A stretch of DNA of 64,000 bases. Origin: Cloeon dipterum (taxonomy: Eukaryota; Arthropoda; Insecta; Ephemeroptera; Baetidae). The position numbers were made by a program, and so were the translations under genes. Location of the stretch: the NCBI RefSeq assembly GCF_949628265.1, contig NC_088787.1:1292501-1356500 (forward strand), in the 5' to 3' direction. The notes beneath the pieces were generated by a model that searched no databases, was not told the DNA's origin, and saw only the letters and a program-made list of their open reading frames with translations. Shown piece by piece: positions 10,733 to 23,232 of the stretch; position 1 is the first letter of the stretch; each line of letters starts with the position of its first letter.

Positions 10733-13700
10733 ATGGCCTTCAACTACCCGGTTGCCAGGAGGGACGAGAGCGTCGTGGACGATTTCCACGGAACCAAGGT
10801 CACGGACCCCTACCGTTGGCTCGAGGATCCCGAATCGGCCGAGTGCAAGGAGTTCGTAAAAAAGCAGAACGCCATTACCCAGCCGTACCTGGAAAACTTC
10901 TATTACAGGGAGGAAATCAAGAGCCGCCTCACGCAGCTCACGAACTTTCCAAGATACTCGTGTCCCTCGCGCCATGGCGACCGCTACTACTTCTACAAAA
11001 ACTCCGGCCTCCAGAATCAGTAGTAATATTGCTGGTTACCGATAGAAGAGCAGTTGTATATTTTACGAATCAAATATTTTTTCAGCGTGCAGTACGTGCA
11101 GGATGATTTACACGGCGAGGCCTCCGTGTTTTTCGACCCGAACGAGCTGTCCGAGGATGGCACAGTGGCGATGACTCGATCCAAGTTTTCCGAGGACAGC
11201 AAAACCATGAGTTACAGCCTGAGCAAAAGCGGATCAGACTGGACCACCATCCACTTTAGAGACATCGAAAAAGGCAACAAACAAAATACTGGTTAAATAA
11301 TTATATTTATTAATCTTTGAAATTCAGGGTCTGATTATCCGGAGGTGCTGGAAAAGGTCAAGTATTCCTCGCTGACGTGGTCGCATGACAACAAAGGAAT
11401 CTTCTATGCCGTAAAGCTTTTTTCTATTTAAGAAGACCAGTCCTTATTCTCACATTTATTTTTTTAAATCAGATGTATCCGGAAGAGCAGGGAAAAGCAG
11501 ACGGCTCCGAGACGGAGTCGACGTTGAACCAAAAGCTGTGCTACCACAGGCTCAACACCCCACAGTCGGAGGACGTTTTGGTCGTCGAGTTCCCCGACGA
11601 GCCGCGTTTCAGAATGTACGATTAACCGTTTTATTAATTCAAGTAATTAATTCTTTTTAAATCAAACAGAGGTGCTTGTGTGAGCGACTGCGGCAATTAC
11701 CTGATCGTCTTGCCAGCGAAGGAATGCAAGGATAATTTGGTGTTCTTTGCCGAGATCGGCTCTCTGCCTGATGGACCTCAAGGATTGCTGCCTCTCACCC
11801 AAATCGTGCACAAATTGGACTCTGACTATGGGGTAAGTCATCTTTAAAAGATAAATGGCCTCCAGAGGGGGCAACCGTCCGTCGAGGAAGAGAAATTGAC
11901 CAAAAGAGTATATACCTGAGGAAGGAAGATGATAGGCAAGGGTGAAAAATCACCAAATGTGCTCCAAAAAAGCATAAAATATCGGTCAAGCATATCTCAG
12001 GTCGGGGTATTCTGGAACAGGTCGTAAAGGTTCCCAAAATAATATCCAATAAGGGATCGTGGTCGACAATCTTACGAGCAACTGAATTTTAAACAAAATA
12101 AAACCATTTTAGCCTTGGCAAATTACGAGACGCGCAAGGGTTTTCGAATAACATGATAAAAAAATCTGAAAACCAAGTTGACTTTTTTAAGAGTTGTTTA
12201 TATCAAAATTATTTTCCCAGTACGTGACAAACGTGGGGTCCAAGTTCATCTTCCGGACAAACAAGGACGCGCCCAACTACCGTTTGGTCACCATAGACCT
12301 GGAACATCCGAGCAAGGACCAGTGGAGGACCCTGGTGGCTGAGCACCCGAAGGACGTGCTCGACTGGGCCGTCCTCTCGAACAAAGACAAACTCGTCGTT
12401 TGCTACATCCACGACGTCACGGTTCGACCCTTGATTGATTGATTTTAAATTAATATTAATGCCTTTTAATGCAGAGCTTGCTGCAAATCCGAGATTTAGC
12501 CACCGGAAATCTGATCACGCAGCTGCCCCTGGACGTGGGCACGGTGACCGGCGTGTCTGCATATTGGAAGTACCCAGAGTTATTTTTCAGCTTCTCCTCG
12601 TTCCTCACGCCGGGAGTGATTTACATGTGTGACCTGTCAAAGCCTATCATTGAGCCTGTGGTAAGGAGTTATTTCGAGAAAAAAGCATTAAAAAATTATT
12701 CTCCAATTTCAGCCGTACAGAAAAACCGAGCTGAAGGACTTCGACGCCTCGTCCTACATGGCGGAGCAGGTGTTCTTCTCGAGCAAGGACGGCACCAAGG
12801 TGCCCATGTTCATCGTGCGAAAGAAGGACTTGAAGAAGGACGGCAGCAGTCCATGCCTGCTGTATGGATACGGCGGCTTCAACAGCAGCCTAACGCCTGA
12901 CTTCGGCGTCACGAGACTGGTCTTCATGCAGCATTTTGACGGAGTCTTCGTCTCTGCAAACATCAGGGGTGGAGGGTGAGTAATTTTTATACTTTTTTAT
13001 CCTTGTCCGAGGACTGGGAAGGGCACGAATGCTGAAACCCTGGTCTGAATAGCACCGCGAACGGATGACGGTCCAGGCCGCAAGGGGGACATTTAGAAAC
13101 GCTAGACATTCGACCCGTGAAGCCAAATCACGCATACTGGAAAGGTGGAAACCAGCAAGTAGCGAGTTTGTCTAGAGCTATGCGTGGTCACCCGTCCAGC
13201 TACTGACTGCACTCAATGTTGCTTAACTTCGGTGATGGAACGAGGACCGGAGTGTCCAACATGATACACCCTAGACAGATGAATTCGAACAATATTTAAT
13301 CTAAAATCAACAATTGTTTGTTTTCAGAGAATACGGTGAGTCGTGGCACAACGCTGGCCGACTGTTGAACAAGCAGAACGGTCTGGACGACTTCCAGGCC
13401 GCGGCCGAGTACCTGATCTCGGAGGGCTACACGAGCAGCCCCCGTCTGACGATCCAGGGTGGCTCGAACGGCGGCCTGCTGGTGGCGGCGTGCATCAACC
13501 AGCGGCCGGAGCTCTTTGGCGCCGCCATCGCGCAGGTTGGCGTCTTCGACTTGCTTCGCTTCCACAAGTTCACCATCGGCCACGCGTGGCTGTCTGAATA
13601 CGGCAGCCCGGACGACCCTGAACACTTCCCCAACCTGCTGGCCATCTCGCCGCTGCACAACGTCAAGGTGCCGCCGAAAGAAGTAGACGTTCCGAGGCAG

Positions 13701-14513
13701 TATCCGGCCACGCTGCTGCTCACCGCCGACCACGACGACCGCGTCCTGCCCCTCCACTCTCTCAAGTTCATCGCCCAACTGCAGCACACCCTGCGAGATC
13801 ACCCTGCTCAGGTGAGTGTTATTCGGATCCTGAATAGAAATATATAATCGTGGCTATACGAGAATCAGGGTTTTTTTCGGGACATAAATGCCTATCAACA
13901 GTTCCAGGTGATTTGACCTGTTGTATAAACAATCCACTAGTTGTCGCCACCGTATACATTCGTTATAAATTTAGTTTTAAGACACTTCCTCTGCGATTTT
14001 AGACTCAATCCTGCCACTAAGCATTCTTTTCTAAATCCTTTTTTCTTTTGATGTGTTGAAAACCAAAATCTACAGCTTTTATATCGGATGTTTTTCTTTT
14101 GTATCTGTTTCAGACGAATCCGCTGCTCATCAAGGTAGAGACCAAGGCTGGACATGGCGGCGGCAAGCCCACCGCCAAATGGGTGAGACCCAAATCGTCT
14201 TTATAGTTTGAAGCTAATCTGTTTGGGTTTTTACGATGAAAACTTTAAATTTGGCGCCACGGTTTATTTACTATTTTAACTGCTATTTCCGTTTAATTGC
14301 TTCAAAATATTTGAATTGAGTTGTTGAATCTCTTAAATTATTACGTCAATTACAATTTGAAACTTACGTAAAAAGCTTGAAAAATTCTATGATTTCTTAA
14401 TCTGAACACAATTCCAATTTTTTAAAATTGAAAAAATCATGTTTCAGATTGAAGAGGAAACGGACATTCTCTCATTCATCGGGCGTTCTCTGAACATCCA
14501 GTGCGTTTTCTGA
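10733..14513 (+). CDS. PREP: Prolyl oligopeptidase copy 1 (717 aa)
   Basis: Eleven coding exons: 10733-11022, 11086-11291, 11328-11410, 11473-11615, 11670-11832, 12221-12421, 12475-12660, 12713-12975, 13328-13811, 14114-14182 and 14448-14513. They join in phase to 717 codons, close to the 710 of vertebrate PREP. This cytosolic S9A serine peptidase cuts short peptides after proline. A seven-bladed propeller (about 75-435) gates the C-terminal alpha/beta-hydrolase, where Ser558 (GGSNGG), Asp648 (DDRV) and His687 (AGHGGG) form the triad; YGYGGF and the HAW tryptophan of the S1 pocket are kept. No signal peptide. An in-frame TAG just upstream fixes the ATG. A polyadenylation signal AATAAA lies at 14576-14581. 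This copy keeps the canonical residues changed in copies 2 and 3, so it is the best candidate for the ancestral activity. Confidence 0.92.
12990..13276 (-). mobile_element. 5S-rRNA-like SINE in PREP1 intron 9
   Basis: On the minus strand, 13276 down to about 13170 reads like a 5S rRNA gene: GTCTA start, CCGGTCCTCGTTCCATCACC, CGAAGTTAAGCAAC (A-box region) and GGGTGACC (C-box region). It is followed by about 180 bases of unrelated body. That layout fits a SINE3-type element with an internal polymerase III promoter. Copies occupy the same intron of PREP2 and PREP3, so the insertion predates the triplication. Confidence 0.7.
13905..14090 (+). repeat. Solo arm of a foldback element in PREP1 intron 10
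   Basis: The stretch from GTCGCCACCGTA to GTTGAAAACCAAAATC matches one arm of the foldback element at 50038-50459, in the same order (GCGATTT, GACTCAATC, GAAAACCAAAATC blocks). The opposite arm is absent. The same half element is present in PREP2 (about 22670-22805) and PREP3 (about 37245-37375). Confidence 0.5.
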
Positions 14514-16329
14514 GTCAAAAAAGCTTACAGCTACCTTCTATTGTAATTATGTAACATAAAACGTGGAAGGAAAGAAATAAAAATGAATTGAGTTCAATTA
14601 AAACTGCTATGCTGATTTAGCGATTGGCTGCTTCCTTAAAAAACTGATAACGAAGAAAAAATAATCAGGAGTATCAACATGTCGTATAAAATAGAACTAT
14701 TACTATTAAATAACTCTAGCGCAAGTGCAGGATTCTACGGGATCGGGAAAAGCGTTCCTAAATAAATATTCCCAATGCTTGATGTAAACTTCAGAAACGC
14801 CTGCATACAAAATTGGCGACAAGGTGACAAATCATCAATGCCGTATAAAAAAAATTAATGTTTCAAAAATCAAGCAGAGATATAATATTTTTTGTTTTGG
14901 TCCGAACTGGTTCATGTAATAAATATTTCGTTCCAAAAATATATAACTTGAAATAATTTCAACACTTTCTCCGTGGCTCTTGAAAATCATTCAATGGTAT
15001 TTCATTCCACGGGAAAGCATAATCGACATTACACCTAATTTGCGATGCATATTTGAAGAAAATAACGCTTCTCGTAATGAAAGTGCTCTCAAACAGAGAT
15101 GATATATTATGCATTGACCAGGTTTTGAGTTTTTGCGTTTTATTTTCTATTGAATAAATGCTTATATGTTTTGCGTCAGAGGTCGATAAGAAGTAACTGA
15201 AATAGAAGTTGACCTAATCGCAGAAACTTGCGACAAAAACCTCATTCGCAACTCAAACCGAGAAAAATTTTGGCTTTTAACCCACCCATGCATTATTCTT
15301 TTCCTGGATTAATATTTTTAAACAATGCTCAGTACTTGTATTAAGATGAGAACACCGAGAGACGCTGTTCTGAATTGCGGTCGATTTTCAAGCAGGATAT
15401 TTATTTGCGTCAATCGTTTGATAAGAGTGACTGCTATCAAAGTCGGCCTAACCACAGAAAAACAGGCCTGCACCTCGCTTTACGCACTTGTTGACACGTA
15501 AGAGGATAAATTAAAGCAACAGGGCTGACTGATCCAAATATTTATTCTAAATAAAATGCCTTTGATAGCAGAGCAGGCTGACAGTTTCTTCCAAAATTTT
15601 CGATTAATAAACCTGGCCGGTGATAAATAATATATTTAATTGATTGAAATATTGAAAAAAATTATAAGAGTGCTAAAATGCGGAACATCCTATATTATTT
15701 CAAATAATTTTTGATTTTCAGTAGTATTAACATAGAGCCACCAGTGAAAACTCAATTTACAAGATCAGAGGTTTGGGGTTGGACTTGATCAGGGCAAATG
15801 TCTGTTGGTCCACTTGATTTGACTCTTCTCAAAACGGCAGCTTGCTCTTTATTTTATTTCTCAGCGCCACCTTTTGCGCATGATTCATATATTCCATTAT
15901 TTTCCCCGATGCCTCTGGTGGCAACTGTGAAAGGAAAAGGACAACCACTTACGATTACCTGACATTAAAAATCTGTCAGAATTGAAGTGACCAAGTGACA
16001 GAAAATCAGCTTACTCTTTGTCATATTTTATACTTCCTTCATAGACTAAAGAAATTCTTTAACTTAAGGCTATTTTGCTGAATCATTGAGAGGACGTGGA
16101 AAATATTTTTTACTATGCAACCGGTCTGATTTAAATGCTGCGTAGTTTGAAAATGGCTTTTAAATTGGGAATGTTGAGATAAATACAATTTAACATTTTT
16201 TGAGCACACATTGTTTTATTCTAGATTAAATCTTTATTATATTCTAAACACAGTCAATATTTCACTAGTACAATAATTATACAGCACTACCATACTCTGT
16301 AGGATCGGAATGCGGAAGGTTTGGGTTTC
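14514..16329. repeat. PREP1 3' flank with repeats
   Basis: The first 500 bases match the 3' flanks of PREP2 (23233 onward) and PREP3 (37779 onward). Two TTTGCGTCA repeats follow (about 15171 and 15404), then a GCAACCGG motif (16113) in the 3' flank of the next minus-strand locus. No coding exon recognised. Confidence 0.5.
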
Positions 16330-16626
16330 TCAAGGCCTTGGTCGAGTGGGCGGGGCCGGGACGACGCCATATAAATCATTTTCGATTTCCTCGTGCACAA
16401 TTTGCGTTGAGACAGGATTCGGAAGAGTTGGCATTTTCATTCCCAAGTTGCGTTGTTTGTTGGAATTTTGCAGCTTTCTCATCCTCACGGTGAGCCACAG
16501 GTTGATAATGCAGCTCAAGACCAGGAAAAAGGCGAGCGAGCTGATCAAAGCATAATTTGTGGATTCTACCGTTCGCCCCGCTGTCCCATCGCATGATGGA
16601 CACTTACTGTTGGGTTCGGTCGTCAT
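16330..16626 (-). CDS. Yellow-less membrane/tail mini-gene (98 aa)
   Basis: An intact last exon of the short-tail yellow class (acceptor before 16646, stop at 16330) with no Yellow-domain exons upstream. Instead, about 100 bases upstream lies a copy of the yellow 5' leader, whose noncoding exon ends with a donor at 16759; beyond it is the GGCGAGCT promoter context. Splicing the leader straight to this exon would give an ATG at 16626 and a 98-residue protein: a short Cys-containing ectodomain (1-25), a membrane span (26-47), and a tail with HEEIENDLYGVV (Tyr86) and a TRPRP end. It may be an expressed adaptor-like protein or just the remnant of a deleted yellow gene in the PREP2 unit. The open frame, splice sites and tyrosine motif are all preserved. 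Confidence 0.55.
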   Translation of the reverse strand: MTTEPNSKCPSCDGTAGRTVESTNYALISSLAFFLVLSCIINLWLTVRMRKLQNSNKQRNLGMKMPTLPNPVSTQIVHEEIENDLYGVVPAPPTRPRP

Positions 16627-16646
16627 TGAAGCAAAAGTGGAGACAG

Positions 16647-18831
16647 CTAGAAATGAATAATTAACCGCAGATATAAATACAATGTAGCAGCAGAAAACAA
16701 AACATGTGAAAAATTAAAATTCTAAAAGCTACAAAAACTGCTTCCAAAAAAATACGAACCTGCTGATCGCTGCGGGTAAAAACGGAGGCAAAACTGCAGC
16801 AGTGTCGATCGCAGTAAGTTGAGTGGCTTTTAGAAGCAACGAGCTCGCCTTCAAAAGCAGCCTACCAGGAAATTTTCACTTGGCTCAATTAATTTTGATA
16901 AAAGCATAACGCAGAAGGTGCGATAAACCAAATAGCAGACGCAATAGCTTCCTGCGCACCAAGCAAGGAAAACTAAGAGCAGCAAAAAAAATCCATTAAA
17001 TTGGTCCTCTAATCTTAAATATCAAAATAAAATAACTAAAATTATTCCTCCAAGGTTTGTGACTGTCTTTAATTCAATATCAGCTCTTTTAGTGCACGAA
17101 ACACAGCACTTGAAATCAAAATTTGCTAGAAATATTACATTTAATTTATTGAAATATAAATGAAGCAAGAAACTGTTAGATTAACCGCTCATTTTATTTG
17201 CGAGCGGAGGTATATTTCAGCTCTCATTATTCCCTTTGGTTCACCCTCTCAGTTAAGATTAATTTTAATTTTCAAGCAGGATACGTGTTTGCGTCAGAGT
17301 TTGATAAGAATAGCAGCTGGCCTAACCGCAGAAACAAACCTGGAGCTCGCTTTGCTTTGCGCACGATAACACGTTCAAGGAAAAATTGCAGCCACAATTT
17401 AAGCAGCTAGGCCGATTTGTTACAAAAAAAAATCTAAAAAAATTGCCATAGACAACTGCTGAAAGTTCGTTACTTTAATTTTCGATCAATACACTTGGCC
17501 AGTGTTCTTGATTCAATTTCATTCGTTTCCCCCTCCGCACACTTGGCTATGCCATTCGAAGTTGCTTGTCCGCGTGACTGGCCGACTTCCCCCTCCGTCT
17601 ATGACGTCACATCAAGCGCTACCAGCGCCAAGCCTGATTGTGAGGCATCTGCTGAACCAACGTCAGGCCCCTTCTCGTAGCTTCGACTCTGCAAGGTCCG
17701 CGTCTATTCTACTTCATCCCTTCCATTCAATTACACCGTTAATCACCCGTTTTGATTATTTTTACAAAATAACACGCCGATTTTTTCTCAGCAAGTTTTT
17801 TTAACCGTTTTACCATCATGTAAAAACTAAGTAGATTTTAAATACTAAAAAAGTAATTTTGATACGCAGGCCGGATTTGCGTCAACAGAGGTTCGATAAG
17901 AAACCAGAGTTGGCTCGACCGCTGAGAATTAATTGAAAAACTGAATCGCTCACTCGGCTCGATTGTAAATAACTCAGGAAGCTGGCGAACGCAGGAAATC
18001 GCGGTCTGATTGTGAGCCTTTGACGCAGGCTGGCTGATTCAAGTTTAATTTTCAAGGCGCCGAGCCGCACCCTAAGCAACAAATCGAACAGAAATTCAAG
18101 GACGAAGAAGGCAATCAAATCCTTTTTTATTTAACATGATTTCCTTTAGGGGTGCAAGAGAATTAATGTGTCGTCCTTTTTTAATGTTGCGTGATGGCCG
18201 AGCTCCTCTTGTTTTGCTCTCGTCACATCGGTGATTTTGCCGGTTTTCAATATATTATGAAGATGCATGGTCTCATTTATTTCGTGGTTAAACTTCATCT
18301 AGCATTGTCCATGAAAATAAAAAGTGTCAAATGGCGGAGGAATTCACGCTTAAAGTGTAATTATTTTAATAAAAATTTGTAAGCTAAAATATGCGCTGAA
18401 CTACGAATTTATTCTAGAAAAATAGAAGTTGGTGGTGGAGCTGCCACGCGGTGGAAGAGTGGTCAAAGTCTAACAATAAGGCGTTGCTGCAAATCTGAAT
18501 TGTGGCGCCATCGTCTGGCTGTTTGCTCAAATTCAAATTTTCGCTGTCTCATAAGGGAGAATCCTTTAGGGTGGGTAATTCAAGGGAGCTTAGAGAGTTT
18601 GACTTATCGCTGTTTTTTCATGATTATAAATACTTCAAAACAGAAACAAACTGACACAAAATATCTTTTTGTAAGCTTAGATTACGATTTTCCTCCAGAA
18701 ATATTTGTTTCCGGCCAAGAAACACGCAAATAATAATTGTAAGCCGGCTTCTTTCCAAACCACCTATTTGGAATGCAGCCGCCAGGTCATTCACCTTTTT
18801 AACGGTCGCCTGGTGGGTGGTCCTCTGCTCA
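16647..18831. repeat. Intergenic region upstream of PREP2
   Basis: Holds the leader and promoter remnant of the mini-gene (16750-16880), TTTGCGTCA repeats (17288, 17876) and a CRE-bearing module (TGACGTCA at 17602-17609). Sequence from about 17650 to 18830 is nearly identical to 32100-33270 of the third unit. No coding exon recognised. Confidence 0.5.
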
Positions 18832-19469
18832 CTGCAGCTCAGTGTCAGTCAAAGCGTCGAGCAGTGCACACGTCAGTCCTCTCCTATTCTCACCACATTT
18901 TCTCGCCGTGTGCAGCATCAGTTCACGGTAAGTCTCCAAATAAATCTCATTTTAAATGTTGTTGTGAAAGTTAATCAATAAGTCAGTAAGTAGTATCTCA
19001 ACCCCCTTTCCGTCCCATTAAATCCTCGTTTTATTAATCCGAATTGCTTCTATAAAAAGCAGACCATTATTACACTGAAGCTTTAGTTGCGGCATAAATA
19101 GTAATCATTCTCTGCGATCTCAACATTCACAACGCAGCAATAAAATTTTTAATTATTTCTCAAATATTTGGATTTTCTTCCTTCCTTCTTTGCGAAGCTT
19201 GTGTACCTGTCAGTTCATTTTTCTCTCCCCCGTCGGCTCCGCTGCTTTGCATGCGAGCGTCTCAGGCACGGACTGGACAAACAAATTAAAAACAGGCACG
19301 GATTGGCCAGTTTACATTGTATCGTCAATATGTGCTTTGTTAATTCCCATTAAAAATATTTGGTTTCGTCAAAATTAAACAGTTTATTTGATTCATTTTT
19401 TATTCCAAATTTCTTGAAGCCCCTTTCTATCTGCAGCAGGTGGACAACGTGCAGGATCGTGTTGCGAGC

Positions 19470-22400
19470 ATGGCCTTCAACTACCCGGTTGCCAGGAGGG
19501 ACGAGAGCGTCGTGGACGATTTCCACGGCACCAAGGTCACGGACCCCTACCGTTGGCTCGAGGATCCCTACTCGCCGGAGTGCAAGGAGTTCGTGGAAAA
19601 GCAGAACGCCATTACCCAGCCGTACCTGGAAAACTTCAATTACAGAGAGGAAATCAAGAGCCGCCTCACGCAGCTCAAGAACTTTCCAAGATACTGGTGT
19701 CCCTCGCGCCATGGCGACCGCTACTACTTCAACAAAAACTCCGGCCTCCAGAATCAAGAGTAATATTGCTGGTTACCGATGGAAGAGCAGTTGTATATTT
19801 TGCGCATAAATTTTTTTTTCAGCGTGCTGTACGTGCAGGATGATTTACACGGCGAGGCCTCCGTGTTTTTCGACCCGAACGAGCTGTCCGAGGATGGCAC
19901 AGTGGAGCTGACTCGAGCTAATATTTCCGAGGACGGCAAAACCATGAGTTACAGCCTGAGCAAAAGCGGATCAGACTGGAACACCATCCACTTTAGAGAT
20001 GCCGAAACAGGCATTAATTAAAATACAGAGCGTGATTATAATTTATTAATCTTTGAAATTCAGGGTGTGATTATCCGGAGGTGCTGGAAAAGGTCAAGTA
20101 TTCCCCGCTGACGTGGTCGCATGACAACAAAGGAATCTTCTATGCCGTAAAGCTTTTTTCTATTTAAGAAAATTAGTGTATCTCACATTTATTTTTTTAA
20201 ATCAGATGTATCCGGAACAGCAGGGAAAAGCAGACGGCTCGGAGACGGAGTCGACGTTGAACCAAAAGCTGTACTACCACAGGCTCAACACCCCACAGTC
20301 GGAGGACGTTTTGGTCGTCGAGTTCCCGGACGAGCCGCGTTTCTTAATGTATGATTAACCGTTTTATTAATTCAAGTAATTAATTCTTTTTAAATCAAAC
20401 AGAGGTGATTGTGTGAGCGACTGCGGCAATTACCTGATCGTCTTGTTATCGAAGGAATGCAAGGATAATTTGGTGTTCTTTGCCGAGATCGGCTCTCTGC
20501 CCGATGGACCTCAAGGATTGCTGCCCCTCACCCAAATCGTGCACAAATTGGACTCTGACTATAAGGTAAGTCATCTTTAAAAGATAAATGGCCTCCAGAG
20601 GGGGCAACCGTCCGTCGAGGAAGAGAAATTGACCAAAAGAGTATATACCTGAGGAAGGAAGATGATAGGCAAGGGTGAAAAATCACCAAATGTGCTCCAA
20701 AAAAGCATAAAATATCGGTCAAGCATATCTCAGGTCGGGGTATTCTGGAACAGGTCGTAAGGGTCCCCAAAATAATATCCAATAAGGGATCGTGGTCGAC
20801 AATCTTACGAGAAACTGAATTTTAAGCAAAATAAAACCATTTTAGCCTTGACAATAAATTACTAGTTGCGCAAAAGTTTTCTAGGTAAGTGATAAAAAAG
20901 AAAAATACTGGAAATCAAGTTGAATTTTTTAAGAGATGTTTACATCAAAATTATTTTCCCAGTACTTGACAAACGTGGGGTCCAAGTTCATCTTCCGGAC
21001 AAACAAGGACGCGCCCAACTACCGTTTGGTTACCATCGACCTGGAAAATCCGAACATGGACCAGTGGAGGACCCTGGTGGCTGAGCACCCGAAGGACGTG
21101 CTCGACTGGGCCGTCCTCTCGAACAAAGACAAACTCGTCGTTTGCTACATCCACGACGTCACGGTTCAACCCTTGATTGATTGATTTTAAATTAATATTA
21201 ATGCCTTTTAATGCAGAGCTTGCTGCAAATCCGAGATTTAGCCACCGGAAATCTGATCACGCAGCTGCCCCTGGACGTGGGCATGGTGACCAGCGTGTCT
21301 GCATATTGGAAGTACCCAGAGTTATTTTTCAGATTCTCCTCGTTCCTCACGCCGGGAGTGATTTACATGTGTGACATGTCAAAGTCGGTCATCGAGCCTG
21401 TGGTCAGGAGTTATTTCGAGAAAAAAGCATCTAAAAATTATTCTCCAATTTCAGCCGTACAGAAAAACCGAGCTGAGGGACTTCGACGCCTCGTCCTACA
21501 TGGCGGAGCAGGTGTTCTTCTCGAGCAAGGACGGTACCAAGGTGCCCATGTTCATCGTGCGCAAGAAGGACTTGAAGAAGGACGGCAGCAGTCCATGCTT
21601 GATGTATGGATACGGCGGCTTCAACGTCGGTCTGCTGCCCTGCTTCTGCGTCACGAGACTGGTCTTCATGCAGCATTTCGATGGAGTCTTCGTCTATGCC
21701 AACATCAGGGGTGGAGGGTGAGTACATTTTTATTCTTTTTATCCTTGTCCGAGGACCGGGAAGGGCACGAATGCTGAAACCCTGGTCTGAATAGCACCGC
21801 GAACGGATGACGCACCAGGCCGCAAGGGGGACTTTTAGAAACGCTAGACATTCGTCCCGTGAAGCCAAATCACGCATGCTGGAAACCAGCAAGTAGCGAG
21901 TTTGTGTAGAGCTATGCGTGGTCACCCGTCCAGCTGCTGACAGCACTCAATGTTGCTTATTTTTGGTGATGGAACGAGGACCGGAGTGTCCAACATGATA
22001 CACCCTAGACAGATGAATTCGAACAATATTTAATCTTAAACCAACATCTGTTTGTTTCCAGAGAGTACGGTGAGTCGTGGCACAACGCTGGCCGACTGTT
22101 GAACAAGCAGAACGGTCTGGACGACTTCCAGGCCGCGGCCGAGTACCTGATCTCGGAGGGCTACACGAGCAGCCCCCGTCTGACGATCCAGGGTGACTCG
22201 AACGGCGGCCTGCTGGTGGCGGCGTGCATCAACCAGCGGCCGGAGCTCTTCGGCGCTGCCATCGTGGATATCGGCGTCCTCGACTTGCTTCGCTTCCACA
22301 AGTTCACCATCGGCCACGCGTGGGTGTCTGACTACGGCAGCCCGGACGACCCTGAACACTTCCCCAACCTGCTGGCCATTTCGCCGCTGCACAACGTCAA

Positions 22401-23232
22401 GTTGCCGTTGGAAGAAGACGTACCGAGGCAGTATCCGGCCACGCTGCTGCTCACCGCCGACCACGACGACCGCGTCCTGCCCCTCCACTCTCTCAAGTTC
22501 ATCGCCCAGCTGCAGCACACCCTGCGAGATCACCCTGCTCAGGTGAGTGTTATTCGGATCCTGAATAGAAATATATAAGCGTGGCTATACGAGAATCAGG
22601 GTTTTTTTCGGGACATAAATGCCTATCAACAGTTCCAGGTGATTTGACCTGTTGTATAAACAATCCACTAGTTGTCGCCACCGTATACATTCGTTATAAA
22701 TTTAGTTTTAAGAAACTTCCTCTGCGATTTTAGACTCAATCCTGCCACTAACCATTCTTTACTAAATCCTTTTTTCTTTTGATGTGTTGAAAACCAAAAT
22801 CTTCATGTTTTTCTTTTGCATCTGCTTCAGACGAATCCGCTGCTCATCAAGGTAGAGACCAAGGCTGGACATGGCGGCGGCAAGCCCACCGCCAAATGGG
22901 TGAGACCCAAATCGTCTTTATAGTTTGAAGCTAATCTGTTTGGGTTTTTACGATGAAAACTTTAAATTTGGCGCCACGGTTTATTTACTATTTTAACTGT
23001 TATTTCCGTTTAATTGCTTCAAAATATTTGAATTGAGTTGTTGAAATTCTTAAATTATTACGTCAATTACAATTCGAAACTTACGTAAAAAGCTTGAAAA
23101 ATTCTATGATTTCTTAATCTGAACACAATTCCAATTTTTTAAAATTGAAAAAAAAGCATGTTTCAGATTGAAGAGGAAACGGACATTCTCTCATTCATCG
23201 GGCGTTCTCTGAACATCCAGTGCGTTTTCTGA
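19470..23232 (+). CDS. PREP: Prolyl oligopeptidase copy 2 (710 aa if a GC donor is used)
   Basis: Coding exons 19470-19759, 19823-20010, 20064-20146, 20206-20348, 20403-20565, 20963-21163, 21217-21402, 21455-21717, 22062-22542, 22831-22899 and 23167-23232. The usual exon-2 donor of its sisters is altered and an in-frame TAA precedes the next GT. Ending the exon at a GC donor (ACAG/GCATTA, 20010/20011) restores phase, drops six residues and avoids the stop, giving 710 codons; otherwise the gene is truncated after about 160 residues. The triad is kept (Ser552, Asp641, His680), but the nucleophile elbow is GDSNGG instead of GGSNGG and the strand before the S1 pocket reads IVDIGV instead of IAQVGV. 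Its noncoding first exon lacks the inverted-repeat insertion of copies 1 and 3. AATAAA at 23295-23300. Confidence 0.75.
21735..22010 (-). mobile_element. 5S-rRNA-like SINE in PREP2 intron 9
   Basis: Orthologous to the element in PREP1 intron 9. The 5S-like head starts at 22010 and runs down to about 21905. It carries small differences: CTTATTTTTGGTGATGG here, against CTTAACTTCGGTGATGG in the other copies (plus strand). Confidence 0.65.

Noticed and set aside
10667..10975. Long minus-strand frames opposite PREP exons (also at 13296-13802, 22036-22533, 36603-37106)
   Set aside because: They are antisense to GC-rich coding exons of a well recognised enzyme and have no family resemblance; the frames arise from codon bias of the sense strand.
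11820..12060. Nearly identical block in intron 6 of all PREP copies, considered as a C/D snoRNA or other intronic RNA
   Set aside because: GATGATAG and CTGA words are present but in the wrong order and spacing, and other introns of these recent duplicates are almost as similar, so conservation alone is not evidence.
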